DNA of 64,000 nucleotides from Adiantum capillus-veneris (taxonomy: Eukaryota > Streptophyta > Polypodiopsida > Polypodiales > Pteridaceae), in contig CM043952.1 of NCBI GenBank assembly GCA_014529385.2, positions 54,454,119 through 54,518,118 of the forward strand, in the 5' to 3' direction. Below, in pieces: positions 42,701 through 56,974 of the stretch. A program made the translations under genes and the position numbers. Within the stretch, counting starts at the first letter, position 1, and every line of letters starts with the position of its first letter. The notes under the pieces were generated by a model. That model was not told the origin of the DNA. It saw only the letters and a program-made list of their open reading frames with translations, and did not search any database.

Positions 42701-43041
42701 CAAACACGTGGAAGAGGCCAAGAACTGCAGGGTCTTTGAGAATGCTCTTGAAACAACTAAGTTCTTAGAGACTTTACAAGAGAGCGGGGAAGCGATTGTA
42801 GCCATTGGGAAACAGATGAACTCTGATGAATGGAACGGGACGATTGGACCCATATGTATGGGTAGTATTTAAGATTTTCTCCATGATTTTGTCAAGTTTC
42901 TCTCTAGGGTCCTTTACGGTGTCCCAAGGTGGCTCCATTGTCAGCCGATGTATCTATGGTTGCTGGGAGACGTCATGGCTCATCATGAGCATGACTAGAA
43001 TTTGTAATTTTTTGTTCATTTTAATATAATTCACTCACCAT
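42701..43041. other. Junction between LINE remnant and LTR element
   Basis: About 340 bp without recognised coding. TCACTCA occurs just left of the LTR (43031-43037) and again just right of the element (45191-45197), but offset from the LTR ends, so it is not a clean target duplication. Confidence 0.35.
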
Positions 43042-43445
<404 letters not shown>

Positions 43446-43460
43446 AGGTATCAAAGTGCA
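43446..43460 (+). other. Primer-binding site (tRNA-Met type)
   Basis: AGGTATCAAAGTGC directly after the LTR end resembles the TGGTATCAGAGC initiator-Met primer site of plant LTR elements, with two or three mismatches. Confidence 0.6.
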
Positions 43461-44832
43461 AGGCTCATTGACCTTGGGAGGAGATTTCATGTTGGCAAAG
43501 GAATTAAAGAAGGTGGCAGATAGATGTGGCTAGAAAAGAAGTCTCAAAGCTATTCTTTTTAAAATGCAAGGCAAGTAAGGCTCTCAAGACAGTATTTTCA
43601 ATAGCATTTTGAGATATTGTTTGAGAGGAAAGATAGGGAGCTTTTACGTCTTTGCCGGCGGGGTTTGAGATGTTGCTCACAAAGTTGAGAGGAGGTGACA
43701 TTTTGGATTGTGCTTCAAAACCTAAGGGGCAGCAATGGTGTTTTGAGATGCACCTTGTGAATGTCCCATAGCTTTAGATATGCTTTCCTGATTTGTGTTT
43801 TGAATTGCACAAGAGAGCATCCCATTTACCATCAATCTACTTGTTTTTAAGACGATGATGCAAAGGCAACTTGGAGATACAATGCTCAAATGGGAGAACT
43901 TTGTTCAAGCTAGTGTTCCTACAAGGGTCTTTAGTGGCAAAGGTGAATCAATACCAACTTACGGCTATGGAAAATCAATCGGTCAACACCCAGTTACGTG
44001 CATATGCATGGATGAAGTTCTCAAGGAAGCCGATGATTTATTTGGCTTGAGATTGTGAAGGCAAAGGCAAACTCACAATCTCGCTAAAGGGTAGAGGCAA
44101 GGCAAGCTTGGCAAGGATGTCAAGGCAAGTGATTAACTAGCTGCCCTTATATCCACGAGGTCCAAGATCCATTGTTATAAATGCAAGAAGACACTTTGTT
44201 TGGCTCGGGAATGCAAATCCAAAGCAAAAGTAGAAACTCACAAGAGGACAAAGACAAAGGCAAGCTAGACAAAGGTAAAGATTTGATAGAGGAGAATGGC
44301 ACACGTGGTGGTAGCCATAGTGATCACGATGCCAAATTTCTAGTCATGTGGCCATTTCTACAAGTAGCGTCAGCTAGGGAGAGGCTTCTTAGTGGCAAAG
44401 AGGGGCAAAAGAAGCTCCCTACAAATGATTTGGACCCATGTGTTTGAGTTAAAGTTATCAATGTTTGAACCCATGGTTCGGAGTGCAAGGCACATTCATC
44501 TGGCAAGGAACCAACATGACATATAAAAACACTATGGATGAGTGCACCATTGCATTGTTATTGGCCAAATTATGGACAACGTGTGTTTCAAAGTTCATTG
44601 TCTAGGAATGTTTAGACGTGATGTGTTCATAGTTCCAAAATGGGGACTCTTAAATGTAGTGTGGTCTACAGTTCAATTTTCTATGCGGCAAATGGTTCTC
44701 AAGATGGCATGCTTCTTAAATAAAACATTGGCGGTAGCATAACTGGTAGTAGACATACTATTGAGGTGTCCATGGTAGCTTCTTCATCGACTTGGTCTTC
44801 CTACATGTGTCCACCTTGAGCTGCAAAGAGGG
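43461..44832 (+). pseudogene. Internal region of the short LTR element with gag-like frame
   Basis: 43855-44058 reads QRQLGDTMLKWENFVQ and GYGKSIGQHPVTCICMDE. Around 44070-44150 another frame gives LTISLKGRGKASLARM, and 44181-44447 is a Lys/Asp-rich segment. These look like gag-derived coding but no zinc knuckle, protease or pol motif is found. Confidence 0.4.
44824..44832 (+). other. Polypurine tract
   Basis: CAAAGAGGG immediately upstream of the 3' LTR start TGTTAACT. Confidence 0.6.
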
Positions 44833-45029
44833 TGTTAACTTTATAGCATCTCAAGTGACTGGCCCAGTGTGATCCCGATTTTGACTTTACGTATTTATTT
44901 TACTTATTTGTCAAAGTCTTCGATAGGGCAAATTATTGAGGGGGGTACTTAAGGGCCCCCAAGCTACTATATAAGCAACACCTTTCCCCCATTGTAAATC
45001 ACCAATTCATTGCCTAGTTGGTTGGTTCA

Positions 45030-45128
<99 letters not shown>

Positions 45129-45188
45129 TATTCTCCCTCTCGTGTATTCTCCCCATTGCTCTATGCTTCCGCATCATCGACTTTGACA
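44833..45188 (+). mobile_element. 3' LTR of the short LTR element
   Basis: Same layout as the 5' LTR: TATATAAG at 44968-44975, CT tract 45034-45125, a duplicated CTCTCGTGTATTCTCC block, end TTTGACA. LTR divergence is roughly 12-15% by eye outside the CT tract, so insertion is not recent. Confidence 0.75.
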
Positions 45189-46032
45189 GATCACTCAATG
45201 TAGATAAAATGTTACCAAAAGGAATTTTCTGTGTAGCATGAGATGCCCACAAATTGAAAGGATTATAGCTATAGTGAAAGTTTTAAGCTCACATTCATGA
45301 TGTAATTAGTGAGTTAATCACAAGACATTAAAGAGAGATTAACGCTAATAGAAGTAGCAAAACATGGATATGATAAATGGTAAACTAATGACAAAACATT
45401 CTTTAAAAAGAATCTCAAAATGATGTGGTACAAAGAGTATGGATAGGGTTTCTCTTATAGGAGTAGAGAGAGCATTTTCATGTGACACACACAATGATGT
45501 CAATGTAATTCTAGGTGTTATCTAGTGTACGATCATTTAGGGTAGAGGGGGCTTCCATAGGTGGACTAGTTGGTGGTGCACAATATGGCACACACCCCAA
45601 CAACCCTCCCCTACCTTCACACCATACAAATGTCAAATGTCCTCCCCAAAAAAAATTCAACTAGGTGTATGGTCAAAGTGCTTATCCCTAGAGAATTTTA
45701 CAATAGGATATAGGCCAAACAAATCATCTCCCTTATGGAGTAGTATTCAACTAGGTGGTAGGTTACAAAATCAAAAATGGGTGCGGGGTGCATGCAAATA
45801 AGTGCCTCCGATGTCAGAGTGCCAAATGTAGATGACGCTTACTGCAAAACTGCAAACATTTTATCGTTGATTTTATGGTCAATACAGACTTCAAACTGCT
45901 CATTGTTGTCAATGTTGTTATAGTTAATATTTGTCTTTTATCTTGGTTGATTACTCTACTCAAAGTCTACCATCAAATGATCGTGGATGTTGCGGCGGCA
46001 TAGCATACAAAAAATGCCAAAAAATTCTTCAT

Positions 46033-46163
46033 GACTTCATAATCTCTTGGTTCATCTTGAGCAGCAAAAATAGAGGTACTACCTCTTTGGTACTACCTCT
46101 TTGGACTTCATAATCTCTTGGTTCATCTTGAGCAGCAAAAATAGAGGTACTACCTCTTTGGTA
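46033..46163 (+). repeat. 71-bp tandem duplication
   Basis: GACTTCATAATCTCTTGGTT starts at 46033 and 46104. The units are identical for about 60 bp and carry a TACTACCTCTTTGG block that is itself doubled. Confidence 0.8.
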
Positions 46164-47205
46164 GTGTCTACTCAAGAACACAAAGTTGAAAGGATGCAAA
46201 AGGTTAATGCATAAGCTAATTAAGCCTTTACGTGAAATGCTCCCCTTAAGCTGAGCTCTAATCATGCAGAAAGTTTTGATTAAGGTTAAAAAACCTTAAT
46301 AGCATACAAACCACAATTTCTTGCAAAAATGGCGATTGATGTGAGAACTTGTAGGGTTTGATTCTCCTTGTGCACTTTTTAAACTTTGATCAGACTTTTT
46401 AGGTCTCTTGGCCAAGCTAGGGTGCATCTTTGTGCACGAGCTTGCACATCAATTCCTCTTGAGGCCCTCAATTTTTGGCTATGAGTATAGAGTTGTACAA
46501 TTTTGAGGAAACCATGCTTGTGGAGCCGAAATTGATGGAATTAGAATGGTAAGAGGTTGCTTTTTGATGTAAGGAATAAGTCCTCAGTTGATTGCAAAGA
46601 TAGATTTGGTCTATACTATGCATGAAAGGAGTTGCAACAAGCTATGGCTATAGTGACCAAGACAGGGAACTAATTGAGGTAGGGTCCATTTTGAATAGAG
46701 ACAAGGCTAGTTTGGAAAATCATTGGCACGCACAAGAACGCCCTAAGGTGAGCTTCAAGGGCTCTATTCATTCCTTGAGAAGAAGAGGGAGTAGCATCAC
46801 ATAGGAGCTTTCCAAGCTAGAGGTGTAGGAGAGGTTGGTGGAGAGAATTTCTTCTATAACTTAGGATTCAGATTTAGTTGGATCTTTGACCACCTTATTC
46901 TTCCAAATTTGTGCAAGATGTGATGCTTCCCTTTGCTAATCTTAGTGAGCCTCCAAGTGGTCGCTTCTTCCGAGCTTAATCTCCTCCTTGATTAAGTCTC
47001 CAAGATAAAGGTGCTAACAATCCCCTAAATAGCAGGGCTCAATAAATGCAATCCTAAATAGGATTATTCAATTCCCTAATGGAACTAATGCTAGGTTGAA
47101 GACAACGTCAACCTATCCAAGTTATGATACCAACAGGAAGGAGTCTAGCTATGGCAAAAGTTCTAGGCTCCCATACATGATGTAGTTAGTGAGTCAATCA
47201 CAAAA

Positions 47206-47213
<8 letters not shown>

Positions 47214-47241
<28 letters not shown>
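47214..47241 (+). repeat. (GA)n in the right LTR
   Basis: 28-bp GA tract present in the right LTR but only a short AAAGAGAGAT in the left one, so the tract has expanded in one LTR. Confidence 0.7.
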
Positions 47242-47245
<4 letters not shown>

Positions 47246-47330
47246 CCACTAATAGAAGTAACAAAACATAGATATGATAAATCATAAACTAGTGACAAAA
47301 TGTGCTTACAAACAAATATAATAATCCTAA

Positions 47331-50300
47331 TTCTCACCCTTTCTAATTTTGACCAAGTGATTGGCCATTTTAGACAAAATTCTCACATTAGGGTGATTTA
47401 TGACCTTGTTGAAAGTGTTGAGATTACTACAAAACTTCAGCATTCTATGTTTCTTAAACTTTTTGATCCCATTCAAACTTCTATTAGAATTAGGCCCTAC
47501 TTTTATAGGCGGCCAAATAACCACCTATTAGATACACAACTCTGTAACCCTTGTAACACTCTTTTTGTGATTTACCCTTGTTTCACGGGTTATCACACGC
47601 TATTTCCCTTGTTTTGAAATGCATCAATGAGGAAACTGCTTCTTGGAAGATTTCATTATCTATTGCCTCTAGTTTGTATGGTTAATGGCTTCAAGATCTT
47701 ACATTGAATGATTGGGTCAAGTTGTTGTTTGTCTGCATTGAATAAAATCCATGTTGAAGGAAATAAGGTTCTCTCACATTACACGTCTCTCACCTCTTGG
47801 TCCTAGAGAAATCCCACAATAAGGAACTTGCCTCCTCCTCTTCTATAGGTTGGCTGATGCTATCAAATTTTCTTAAACAACTTTGTGGCCTTAGTCCCTC
47901 CTTTCTAGCCACTCTATTGCCCCTAGACTACCTACAAGTGCTAGCATTTTTTCTTGCAGTCCTATCATTCTAGAAGCTCTCAAAGAATTTCAAAAAATCT
48001 ATGTGCTATGAGTGAGGGCACACTTTTAAACCTTGTCCCAAAAGTTTCCAAATTGTTTCCTTTCTTACCATTCAAACAAATTGAAGTAGAAGTTATGGTA
48101 GTTGACCACAAGCTCTGGACATTACCCAATAAAGGCTTCTTCGCTCCTATCCAGTTGGAGACTTGGTTGTTCCTTACAATCTCCTAGCTACTTCACTTGA
48201 GGATTTTCATCTGAAAGGTTTCAAGGGGATAGAATTTCTAGAAAAAGTGGAACTGGCTAAAGCCCCTAGTATCATGAGTCTTTTAGTTATTGAAAATTGT
48301 TCTTCAACTATCATAGTGCATGGAAGAACCAACGGAGATGTGGTGTTTTCTAAAGCCATAATTATCAATATTCAAACTCTCTCTTTAATGTCTATAGGCC
48401 ATATATCAAGTGTGCTTTGTAACTTCTTGGATAGTAGGGCCCCTTGTGAGTCTAGCATCATGTGGTATCATGCCATCTAGTATGTTCTTAACCATCTGAA
48501 GCTTATCTTCTAGGACAAACCTACTGATTATCATTTTTCCCTATTCTGATCTTGGTTAGGTGGTCAAGATTGACAATTGGTACTCGCATAAATTATCTTC
48601 ATACAAGTTTGCAATATGATGTTAAAATTAGTCCATGAATTTGTCGGTACTTTCCTTGATTCATGCAGTACCTTTGTTGGGGTCAAGGCTATCCAAACTA
48701 TGATTATCCCTTGTTTGGAGGAAGAAACTAGCCCTTCCCTAAAGAGACCAAATTCTCTTACCTCTCTTAGTGTGTCCAACTCCATCCAACTCCAACTTTC
48801 TAAGGGGTAAAGCTAGGAGATTCACTAGAGGGAGAGGGAGAGGGAGAAGCCCTAGATCTTTGATGTTTGGCAAGTATTGATAAGTTACTCTGAGAGAAGA
48901 TTTTAGGCCGTTCTCTAAACCCTAGTAACCTACTTTTTGTGCACTACCTTTTTATCAATAAAATTTTTGATGTATACCAACCTAAACTTATTATTGCAAA
49001 AGTTTTTAGTGTTAAATTTTGAAAGCATTTTTTTTTTAATAATGTAGTATTTAGAAGAAATACTTGGATCCTATCAAAGGTATTTTTTGTCAAACAGATT
49101 TTATAATGAGTGACACTTGCCCTTTTTGCCTCTACAAAAATCATGATTAGGTTTGTAAAGATTTTGGGAGTCTTGGCCAACATTTATGCACCATGGATCT
49201 TATTTTCATTGAAGATTGCTTCATTAGATCCTTAAATTCTATACAAAACCATATACATGAGCAACCTCTAAATCCTAACTTAGCACTAACAACATTACTG
49301 AACTATTTTACAAACTTAGTTAGCCAACTCAAACTAGATGAAAATGTCAACCTTGACATAGTTCAGGATCTGTGATATTTTCACCAATAAGGTTGGAAAA
49401 TTTCCCCATTTTTTGCTCTACCATGAAACAAATTGGGTTACACCACAAACCATGCTTGAGAAACAAGAATGGACGGACATATACTACATCTCTGTTGGTA
49501 TTGATAAAGCCCCTAACAGTGCTTCATTTCTTTGTCAACAACTAGTATGGACCCTAGCTAAGGAGAGACTCAAGAGGTTCTGAGTTTGGACATCTTAATT
49601 TTTGAATCCCCAACATTACTACACTACTAATTGAAGAACTTACATCCTTTGGATGCTCCATCTCGATCACTAAGATACCACTTAACTTCCAAATTTATGA
49701 GTCACAAGCATAATTTTTGCTGAATATCCTAATTTCATCTTTTTAGCAATCACAAAAGATATTAATACATGTCTTAACTAAGCTTATCCTAAGAGACTTT
49801 CTTCAAATCTTGGAAGAAAAACAAGTAATGATCAAAATATTCCTCAATGTATCTATAAAACAACATTTGGCTTATTAAAAATGCCTCTAAGGTCTTCATC
49901 AACATCCCATAACGGATTTACTCCTTGTTTTTTCTAGCATAACTCGATGCTATGAAAATATCCCATTAAGTGGAGGCTTAATGGGATTACAATCATGCCT
50001 TTCCAACCAGAATGACCTACCTCAATCTAGAAATTATCATAAACACCCCTCTAATAGGTGCATTCGATATTAGATTTTGCCAAAAAGGGGATAAGTTTGA
50101 AGTAACCCAATGGAGGTAACCCCAATAGAGTTTGCAAAACGAAAAACAACAGGCCATTTATAATTCTCTCAAACCATGTTTAAGTATACTATGCCTGATT
50201 ATGTATTCCTTGACTATGGCTTTTAATGCTTTTTTGAGAAAATCAATAAACTTTGAAACAAGATATGTTGTAATGGCTTTTGAAGATAGAATGTAACAGA

Positions 50301-51776
50301 CTCTATTTTCCATGCACTCATGATCAAGTGCTAGCCTAAAATCATGATTAATAATGATATAGTCATCACTTTGATGAGGTAGTAGGCCCCTTCTCTCGGG
50401 GTTTTACTACCTCAAGAAATTTTAGCGTGCCTATCATAGTGTGGGTGGACCCTATCTCATAGGGCGTGCTCACTAGTTCCTCAGAACATACATAGGATAT
50501 TGTGTGCACCTATCACTTCTAAATCCCAACATGACAATAGGGTCCTACTAGGGAAACATTACATGGGAGGAAGGGGCCCTTGTAAAGGACGCCTAAATCA
50601 AGTTCAGTAACATATTGGGAAATTAACACGTCATTTTTTCTCTTCTTCATGCTAAGATATCGCCCCCCCCTCAATCAAAGTAGATGTGTGGGCCACCTCT
50701 GATCGTGGTGATGATGAAGAACTTTCTGGCTTGCCATATAAAAATGAGAGTTGATCCCCAATTGAAGCTCACTTTGTTCTTTTTTGCGTTGTATTTCTCT
50801 GTGTGTGTTTAATGCCATTGCATAAGGAGTGATTACTATCAACATGACTAAGAACAAGAGAAAGAAAGTAGAGGAGGAACCAACTCCATCACGGGTTCTT
50901 GCAACTCCTCTCAACATAAAAAATAACTTTGAACACACAAGATTTCTACTTTATGTACATCAATCTTGGATGCATATGGAGCCTAAACGTATGGATATTA
51001 TCCTAATTACATTCTCGATTACATCATGGATTTTCACTAGCATAGGTTAGTGCTCCATTTGTGTCACCATCATAGCATAGCAGTAGAGAGTCACACACAT
51101 GTATGTAATGCAATTTTTTTTTTGACCTCGTGACCCAACAAGGGAATGGAGGCTACCATGCAATGTGTATGGGAAGGAAGCTACACACATATATGGTTCT
51201 CATAACCAAGCTCAATTTAATTTACCAAAACACACAAGCTAGCATGTCTACGTATGCATATATTAAGTCGTAAGCTACAACCACACAACTTCTTCAAAAA
51301 AGCATGCATAACACTCACCAAATTAAGCATAGAATGCACACAGATGCACGTTCACATCCTCGGGAGAGTGGAGCATTACCTTACGGAGAGCGAACATTTT
51401 CAAGCAATGAACAAACCGATAGCCTACTTCAAAACATAGAGCCAAGGGAGGGAGAAGAAGATAAATTTTAATGTTGTAGGATCTATCCCAAGAGACCTCA
51501 AAGATCTATTCAACAAGCTCAAGGGATTCTCTATTAAGAACCCCTCTATATGGTGTGCATTCATAGAAGTACTTAAAACCCCCCCAGTTAAGATGTTAAC
51601 ATAAATAGATTGAGCCCTCTTTTTGGATGAAATAATTAGTTTTTTCCAAAATGGATTAAAAAAAACCATTTTGATGATGTAGCTTTGATAAAGTGTTTAA
51701 GATTTCAAAAATTAGAAGACCCCTCCTATTAAAATCATGTGAAATATTGACATGATTATATAGTGGGCCCCTGAGT
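47331..51776. other. No supported gene
   Basis: About 4.4 kb of AT-rich sequence. Short frames at 47954-48187, 48163-48480 and 48616-48810 could be parts of one decayed protein (VVPYNLLATSLEDFHLKG, then VLCNFLDSRAPCESS) but match nothing I recognise. A small frame at 50829-51050 is likewise unassigned. Confidence 0.35.
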
Positions 51777-51789
51777 CGAGAAGGCTTGA

Positions 51790-53464
<1,675 letters not shown>

Positions 53465-53465
53465 A

Positions 53466-53528
<63 letters not shown>
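53465..53528 (+). repeat. (AT)n(GA)n compound microsatellite
   Basis: (AT)14 at about 53465-53492 followed by (GA)18 to 53528. Confidence 0.85.
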
Positions 53529-53530
<2 letters not shown>

Positions 53531-54055
53531 ACCGAATCATGTGAATATCTAGGCATCATGTACAACTAATCATGTACACTTGACTCTTCTACAATCCAAA
53601 TACACTTGGCAACTATTCTCAAAAAATCGGGGTTTAGTGTGTTTTAAGTGGCTATGATTAATCTTGCCTTTGAAGACGTCTTGTAAAATTTTACTAAGTT
53701 CCAATGTGAAAACGGGCAAAATTTCCCTTTTTTCTTTGGGTAGAAAGTATACTTTTGGCAAGCGTTGCACTTGGCTACTCTCATATAATTCCTACTCCTT
53801 GCAAACCTTGGCATCATTTCTACATATTCACACATTCTATCAAAACAAAATGGTGAGTAGTAGTACAAAGTGTAAAATATAATGCATACTTGAAGGGGGT
53901 CAGGGAAGTGGGTCTAGACATTAACAATATTACATAGTCATGACTTGGCAGAGAGATTCCTAGATTGACCATCATCTCCTAGTGCCATAAAGAAATTAGT
54001 CGAGTTCACCTCCTCATCATCGACGCACAACATTGGAATTAGGAGTCCTAACATT

Positions 54056-54343
54056 AAGAGATGATATATTTGTGAGAAAAAGTAAAGAAGGAAAGGCCAT
54101 TTTTTGTTGATGTAGAGGTTGTGTTGTTATGATCAAAACATTAATGAAAAATGTGAGATCAACGTATGATAGCTGGTGATGGGAGTGAGCTCTGGTCAAA
54201 GAGTAATTTTGCAAAGGAAATTGAAGCCCCATGAGATGACTTTTTGAGCATGTACGCCTTACAAACACCTCTATTCAATGTCCCTATAAGTGCACTTTTG
54301 GTTGACTCTTAAGCATCACACTATTTTGACAAAGATATGAGTT
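54056..54343 (+). repeat. Left copy of a 290-bp direct repeat
   Basis: Starts AAGAGATGATATATTTGTGA and ends AGATATGAGTTGTTTCAA. It matches 55934-56277 at over 90%, lacking a 37-bp segment (GGAGGAGTACAACCATAG and following) present in the right copy. The right copy also has small extra duplications (TCTGG, TTAAG). Confidence 0.85.
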
Positions 54344-54844
54344 GTTTCAAGCAGGAGGAGTTACACTCGTGTGTAGGCTACCCTGGTTTATAGTCAATTG
54401 AAACCATCGAAAGTTGATGTTTAGTGAAATTGCACCTTTGCAATTAGCATGTACCCTTAGCAAAACATGATTTTTGGTTGCTAAAGAGCACCAAATCACT
54501 TTTTTCATAATATTTTGTTGGTATGGTATCTTTCAGGCCAAACCCTAAATATACAAATTTTGCTCGGTGAGAATGGTAGCAAAACAAATTCTTCTTTGTT
54601 ACATTGTCTAATAAGTATATACTCTAGGTTGTTAATCACCATGTTCACTCTTTAAAAAAATTATAATTATTTCCAAATAATCCTTTGTGCTTGAAGTGTG
54701 CTTTCATCCTTTCTACCAGCCTTCACTACCTATTTTGCCACCATGAGATGCTTAGCCAAATGTTACTCGGGTTTGCATAAGCTCAAAAAAGCTCCTTCAA
54801 AGTGTGGATTTCCTCAGGAGAGTGTGAACATGCATGTGCACATG

Positions 54845-54845
<1 letters not shown>

Positions 54846-54885
<40 letters not shown>

Positions 54886-54916
54886 ACGGTAGAGAGATCA
54901 TCTCTCCCAATGCACA

Positions 54917-55010
<94 letters not shown>
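54846..55010 (+). repeat. Compound (CA)n-(CT)n-(CA)n microsatellite
   Basis: (CA) at 54846-54881, (CT) at 54920-54979 and (CA) again to 55010. Confidence 0.85.
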
Positions 55011-55014
<4 letters not shown>

Positions 55015-55179
55015 TACGCACGTTTACTACAAAGCAAAAAGAAATAAACAATAGATTGAATGTAATGACCATCCTAGAGCTACCATGGTGGAAGCTCTAA
55101 AAGAGAAAGGTCATTGCAAAGGAGCACCACTTTCGTATGCTTGGGGAAAAGTAAAAGAGCATGATGCTTTCATACTGTT

Positions 55180-55545
55180 TGCTCCACCCACAACTTTATT
55201 TCCATTGAGCTAGCTACTAAGCTAGGAATTCATAACTTTTGAGATGGGAGATGTGGTAAAAGTAGATGGAGCTTTCAAAGGGCAAGAGACCTCAATCACT
55301 CCATTTATTGGGAAGCTAAGGCTCTATGTGCCAAGCTATATCAACAAATAAGATTTCTTCATCTCTCCACCCAAGCATGAAGACATTATCATAGGGGCAC
55401 CATGGTTTGTTTGCATGGCTACCATTATGAAGTTTCCTGAAAGAAAAGTCCTCTTTTTCTATAGAGGCAAGAATGTTGCACATGATGTAACAAAAACGAA
55501 CAGTGTAACCTTGGACATCTTCATTTCGACCCTGATGAATTAAAT
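55180..55545 (+). pseudogene. Retropepsin-like fragment (Ty3/gypsy protease)
   Basis: Reads ISIELATKLGI (frameshifted), then EMGDVVKVDGAFKG, GKLRLYVPSYINK (TAA) DFFISP, EDIIIGAPWFVCMAT and KFPERKVLFF. The D-V/I-I-L/I-G-x-P-W segment is the hallmark end of gypsy retropepsins. The catalytic D-S/T-G lies upstream and is not recognisable. It points toward the gag fragment that follows on the opposite strand. Confidence 0.55.
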
Positions 55546-55920
55546 CCCACTAGCATCGTGCTTTAGCTTTATACTGTGTGGACAAAAATTGAGGTAAAAA
55601 CAGCTTTTCAAATGCATGCCAGGTACGTGGTCTTTCTCCGTGCTATTTGGTGGCGTTCCACCACAATGCAACGCTATTAGTGAGATAATTTGATGCACAT
55701 TTTACCATTTCACGTTCGGGAAAGTCTTCATCATGAAAATAGTAATCTAATTGACTAACCCATGTTAGAACTATGCTAGCATATTTTGTACCATCAAGAT
55801 CTTTGAAAGTAAAGGCTTTTTTGCTAATTTTGTTTTGCTTGGGTGCCGGTGCAGATTCTATGCGTGCACAATGCGATAATTTATCTCTAAGCTCTTGCCT
55901 TTGTATACTTTCATACGTGA
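55530..55920 (-). pseudogene. Ty3/gypsy gag fragment
   Basis: Read on the minus strand: FTFKDLDGTKYASIVLTW, VSQLDYYFHDEDFPERE, YLTNSVALWWNATK, a TAG, then GERPRTWHAFEKLFLPQF and QYKAKARC. This matches the gag core (F-x-G...W-x-x-Q-x-x-Y-F...A-x-x-W-W...T-W-x-x-F-x-x-x-F-x-x-x-F). It converges tail-to-tail with the retropepsin fragment at 55180-55545, so two unrelated gypsy fragments were joined here. Confidence 0.65.
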
Positions 55921-55933
55921 GAGATTGTAACAT

Positions 55934-56277
55934 GAAGAGATGATATATTTGTGAGAAAAAGTAAAGAAGAAGAGGCCATTTTTTGTTGATGTAGAGGTTG
56001 TGTTGGAGGAGTACAACCATAGATTGGATATTGTTATGATTAAAACATTAATGAAAAATGTGAGATCAACAGATGATAGCTGGTGATGGGAGTGAGCTCT
56101 GGTCTGGTCAAAGAGTAATTTTGCAAAGGAAATTGAAGCCCCATGAGATGACTTTTGAGCATGTACGCCTTACAAACACCTCTATTCAATGTCCCTATAA
56201 GTGCACTTTTGGTTGACTCTTAAGCTTAAGAGTTCAGGCATCATGCTATTTTGACAAAGATATGAGTTGTTTCAATC
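55934..56277 (+). repeat. Right copy of the direct repeat at 54056-54343
   Basis: The repeat ends at TTGTTTCAA just where an LTR fragment (56278-56343) begins, and starts where the gag fragment ends. Confidence 0.85.
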
Positions 56278-56780
56278 CATTATCTTCTGATTCTTTTGCC
56301 ACCTGTCAGCTACAATGGATAATAAAATATCAATTCTATAACATACCTCTCTGTTGGAAAGCAATTGTCCTCAGTTGCGAAGATAGATATCTACAAACAA
56401 TACTTGTCAAAAACAGTGATTAGTATGTTGTGTCAAAACATCACATAATAGAAGAAAAATTTATGAAACTAAGCATCATTAGCTTATGCCTGCCGTCATC
56501 CACATACTACCTATTCTAGTGTCCCATACCACTAGAATAAGCAGTATATGTCATACCCTGATGAATCAGGATATCATTGGTCACACTCATCATTAATCTC
56601 ATAATGTCAAGTCTCATCACATAAACATTTCCATAATAATCACCAGATACCAAATCCCAATCCAATTCCAATTCCACAATATAAGTCCAAATCCAAATCA
56701 CTTTCATTATGTACCCGGGTAACAAAATCATACTAGTTGCAGTGGTGGCCAGCCATTGCAACATGATTTTGTGATTGGTG

Positions 56781-56974
56781 TTGCCTCATCCGGCGAGTCT
56801 ACACCAATAAAGCGTGCTGCCTAAATCGGCGAATCTATACTAATACTGCCTAAATCGGCGAATCTGTATTTAGTATTGTGAAAAATTATGAATCTACAGT
56901 TTGTTGGTTGTGCTGCCTAAATCGGCGAATCTGCACTAGATGAGCATTGACACACTGCCTAAATCGGTGAATCT
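56781..56974 (+). repeat. Five dispersed copies of a 20-bp motif
   Basis: CTGCCTAAATCGGCGAATCT occurs at 56817, 56846, 56913 and 56954 (last with one change), with a diverged copy at 56781 (TTGCCTCATCCGGCGAGTCT). Spacing is irregular (29 to 67 bp), unlike a tandem array. Confidence 0.8.

Larger units (their letters stand above)
45258..47330 (-). mobile_element. Minus-strand LTR element, right LTR truncated
   Basis: Two copies of a GCTATxGxxAAAGTTxTA / ATGATGTAxTTAGTGAGT block followed by ACTAATAGAAGTA lie at 45263-45395 and 47145-47300 in the same orientation. On the minus strand the left copy is a 3' LTR that starts TGTTGGGGTGTG at 45602 after a PPT (AGGGGAGGGT, 45603-45612). Next to the right copy is a PBS (TTGGTATCATAAC on the minus strand, about 47126-47138). 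The right LTR is truncated after about 47330. The internal 45613-47125 has no recognised coding. Confidence 0.6.

Noticed and set aside
56781-56974. CRISPR-like spacing of 20-bp repeats
   Set aside because: Spacers differ strongly in length and the context is a plant retroelement. Kept only as a motif array.
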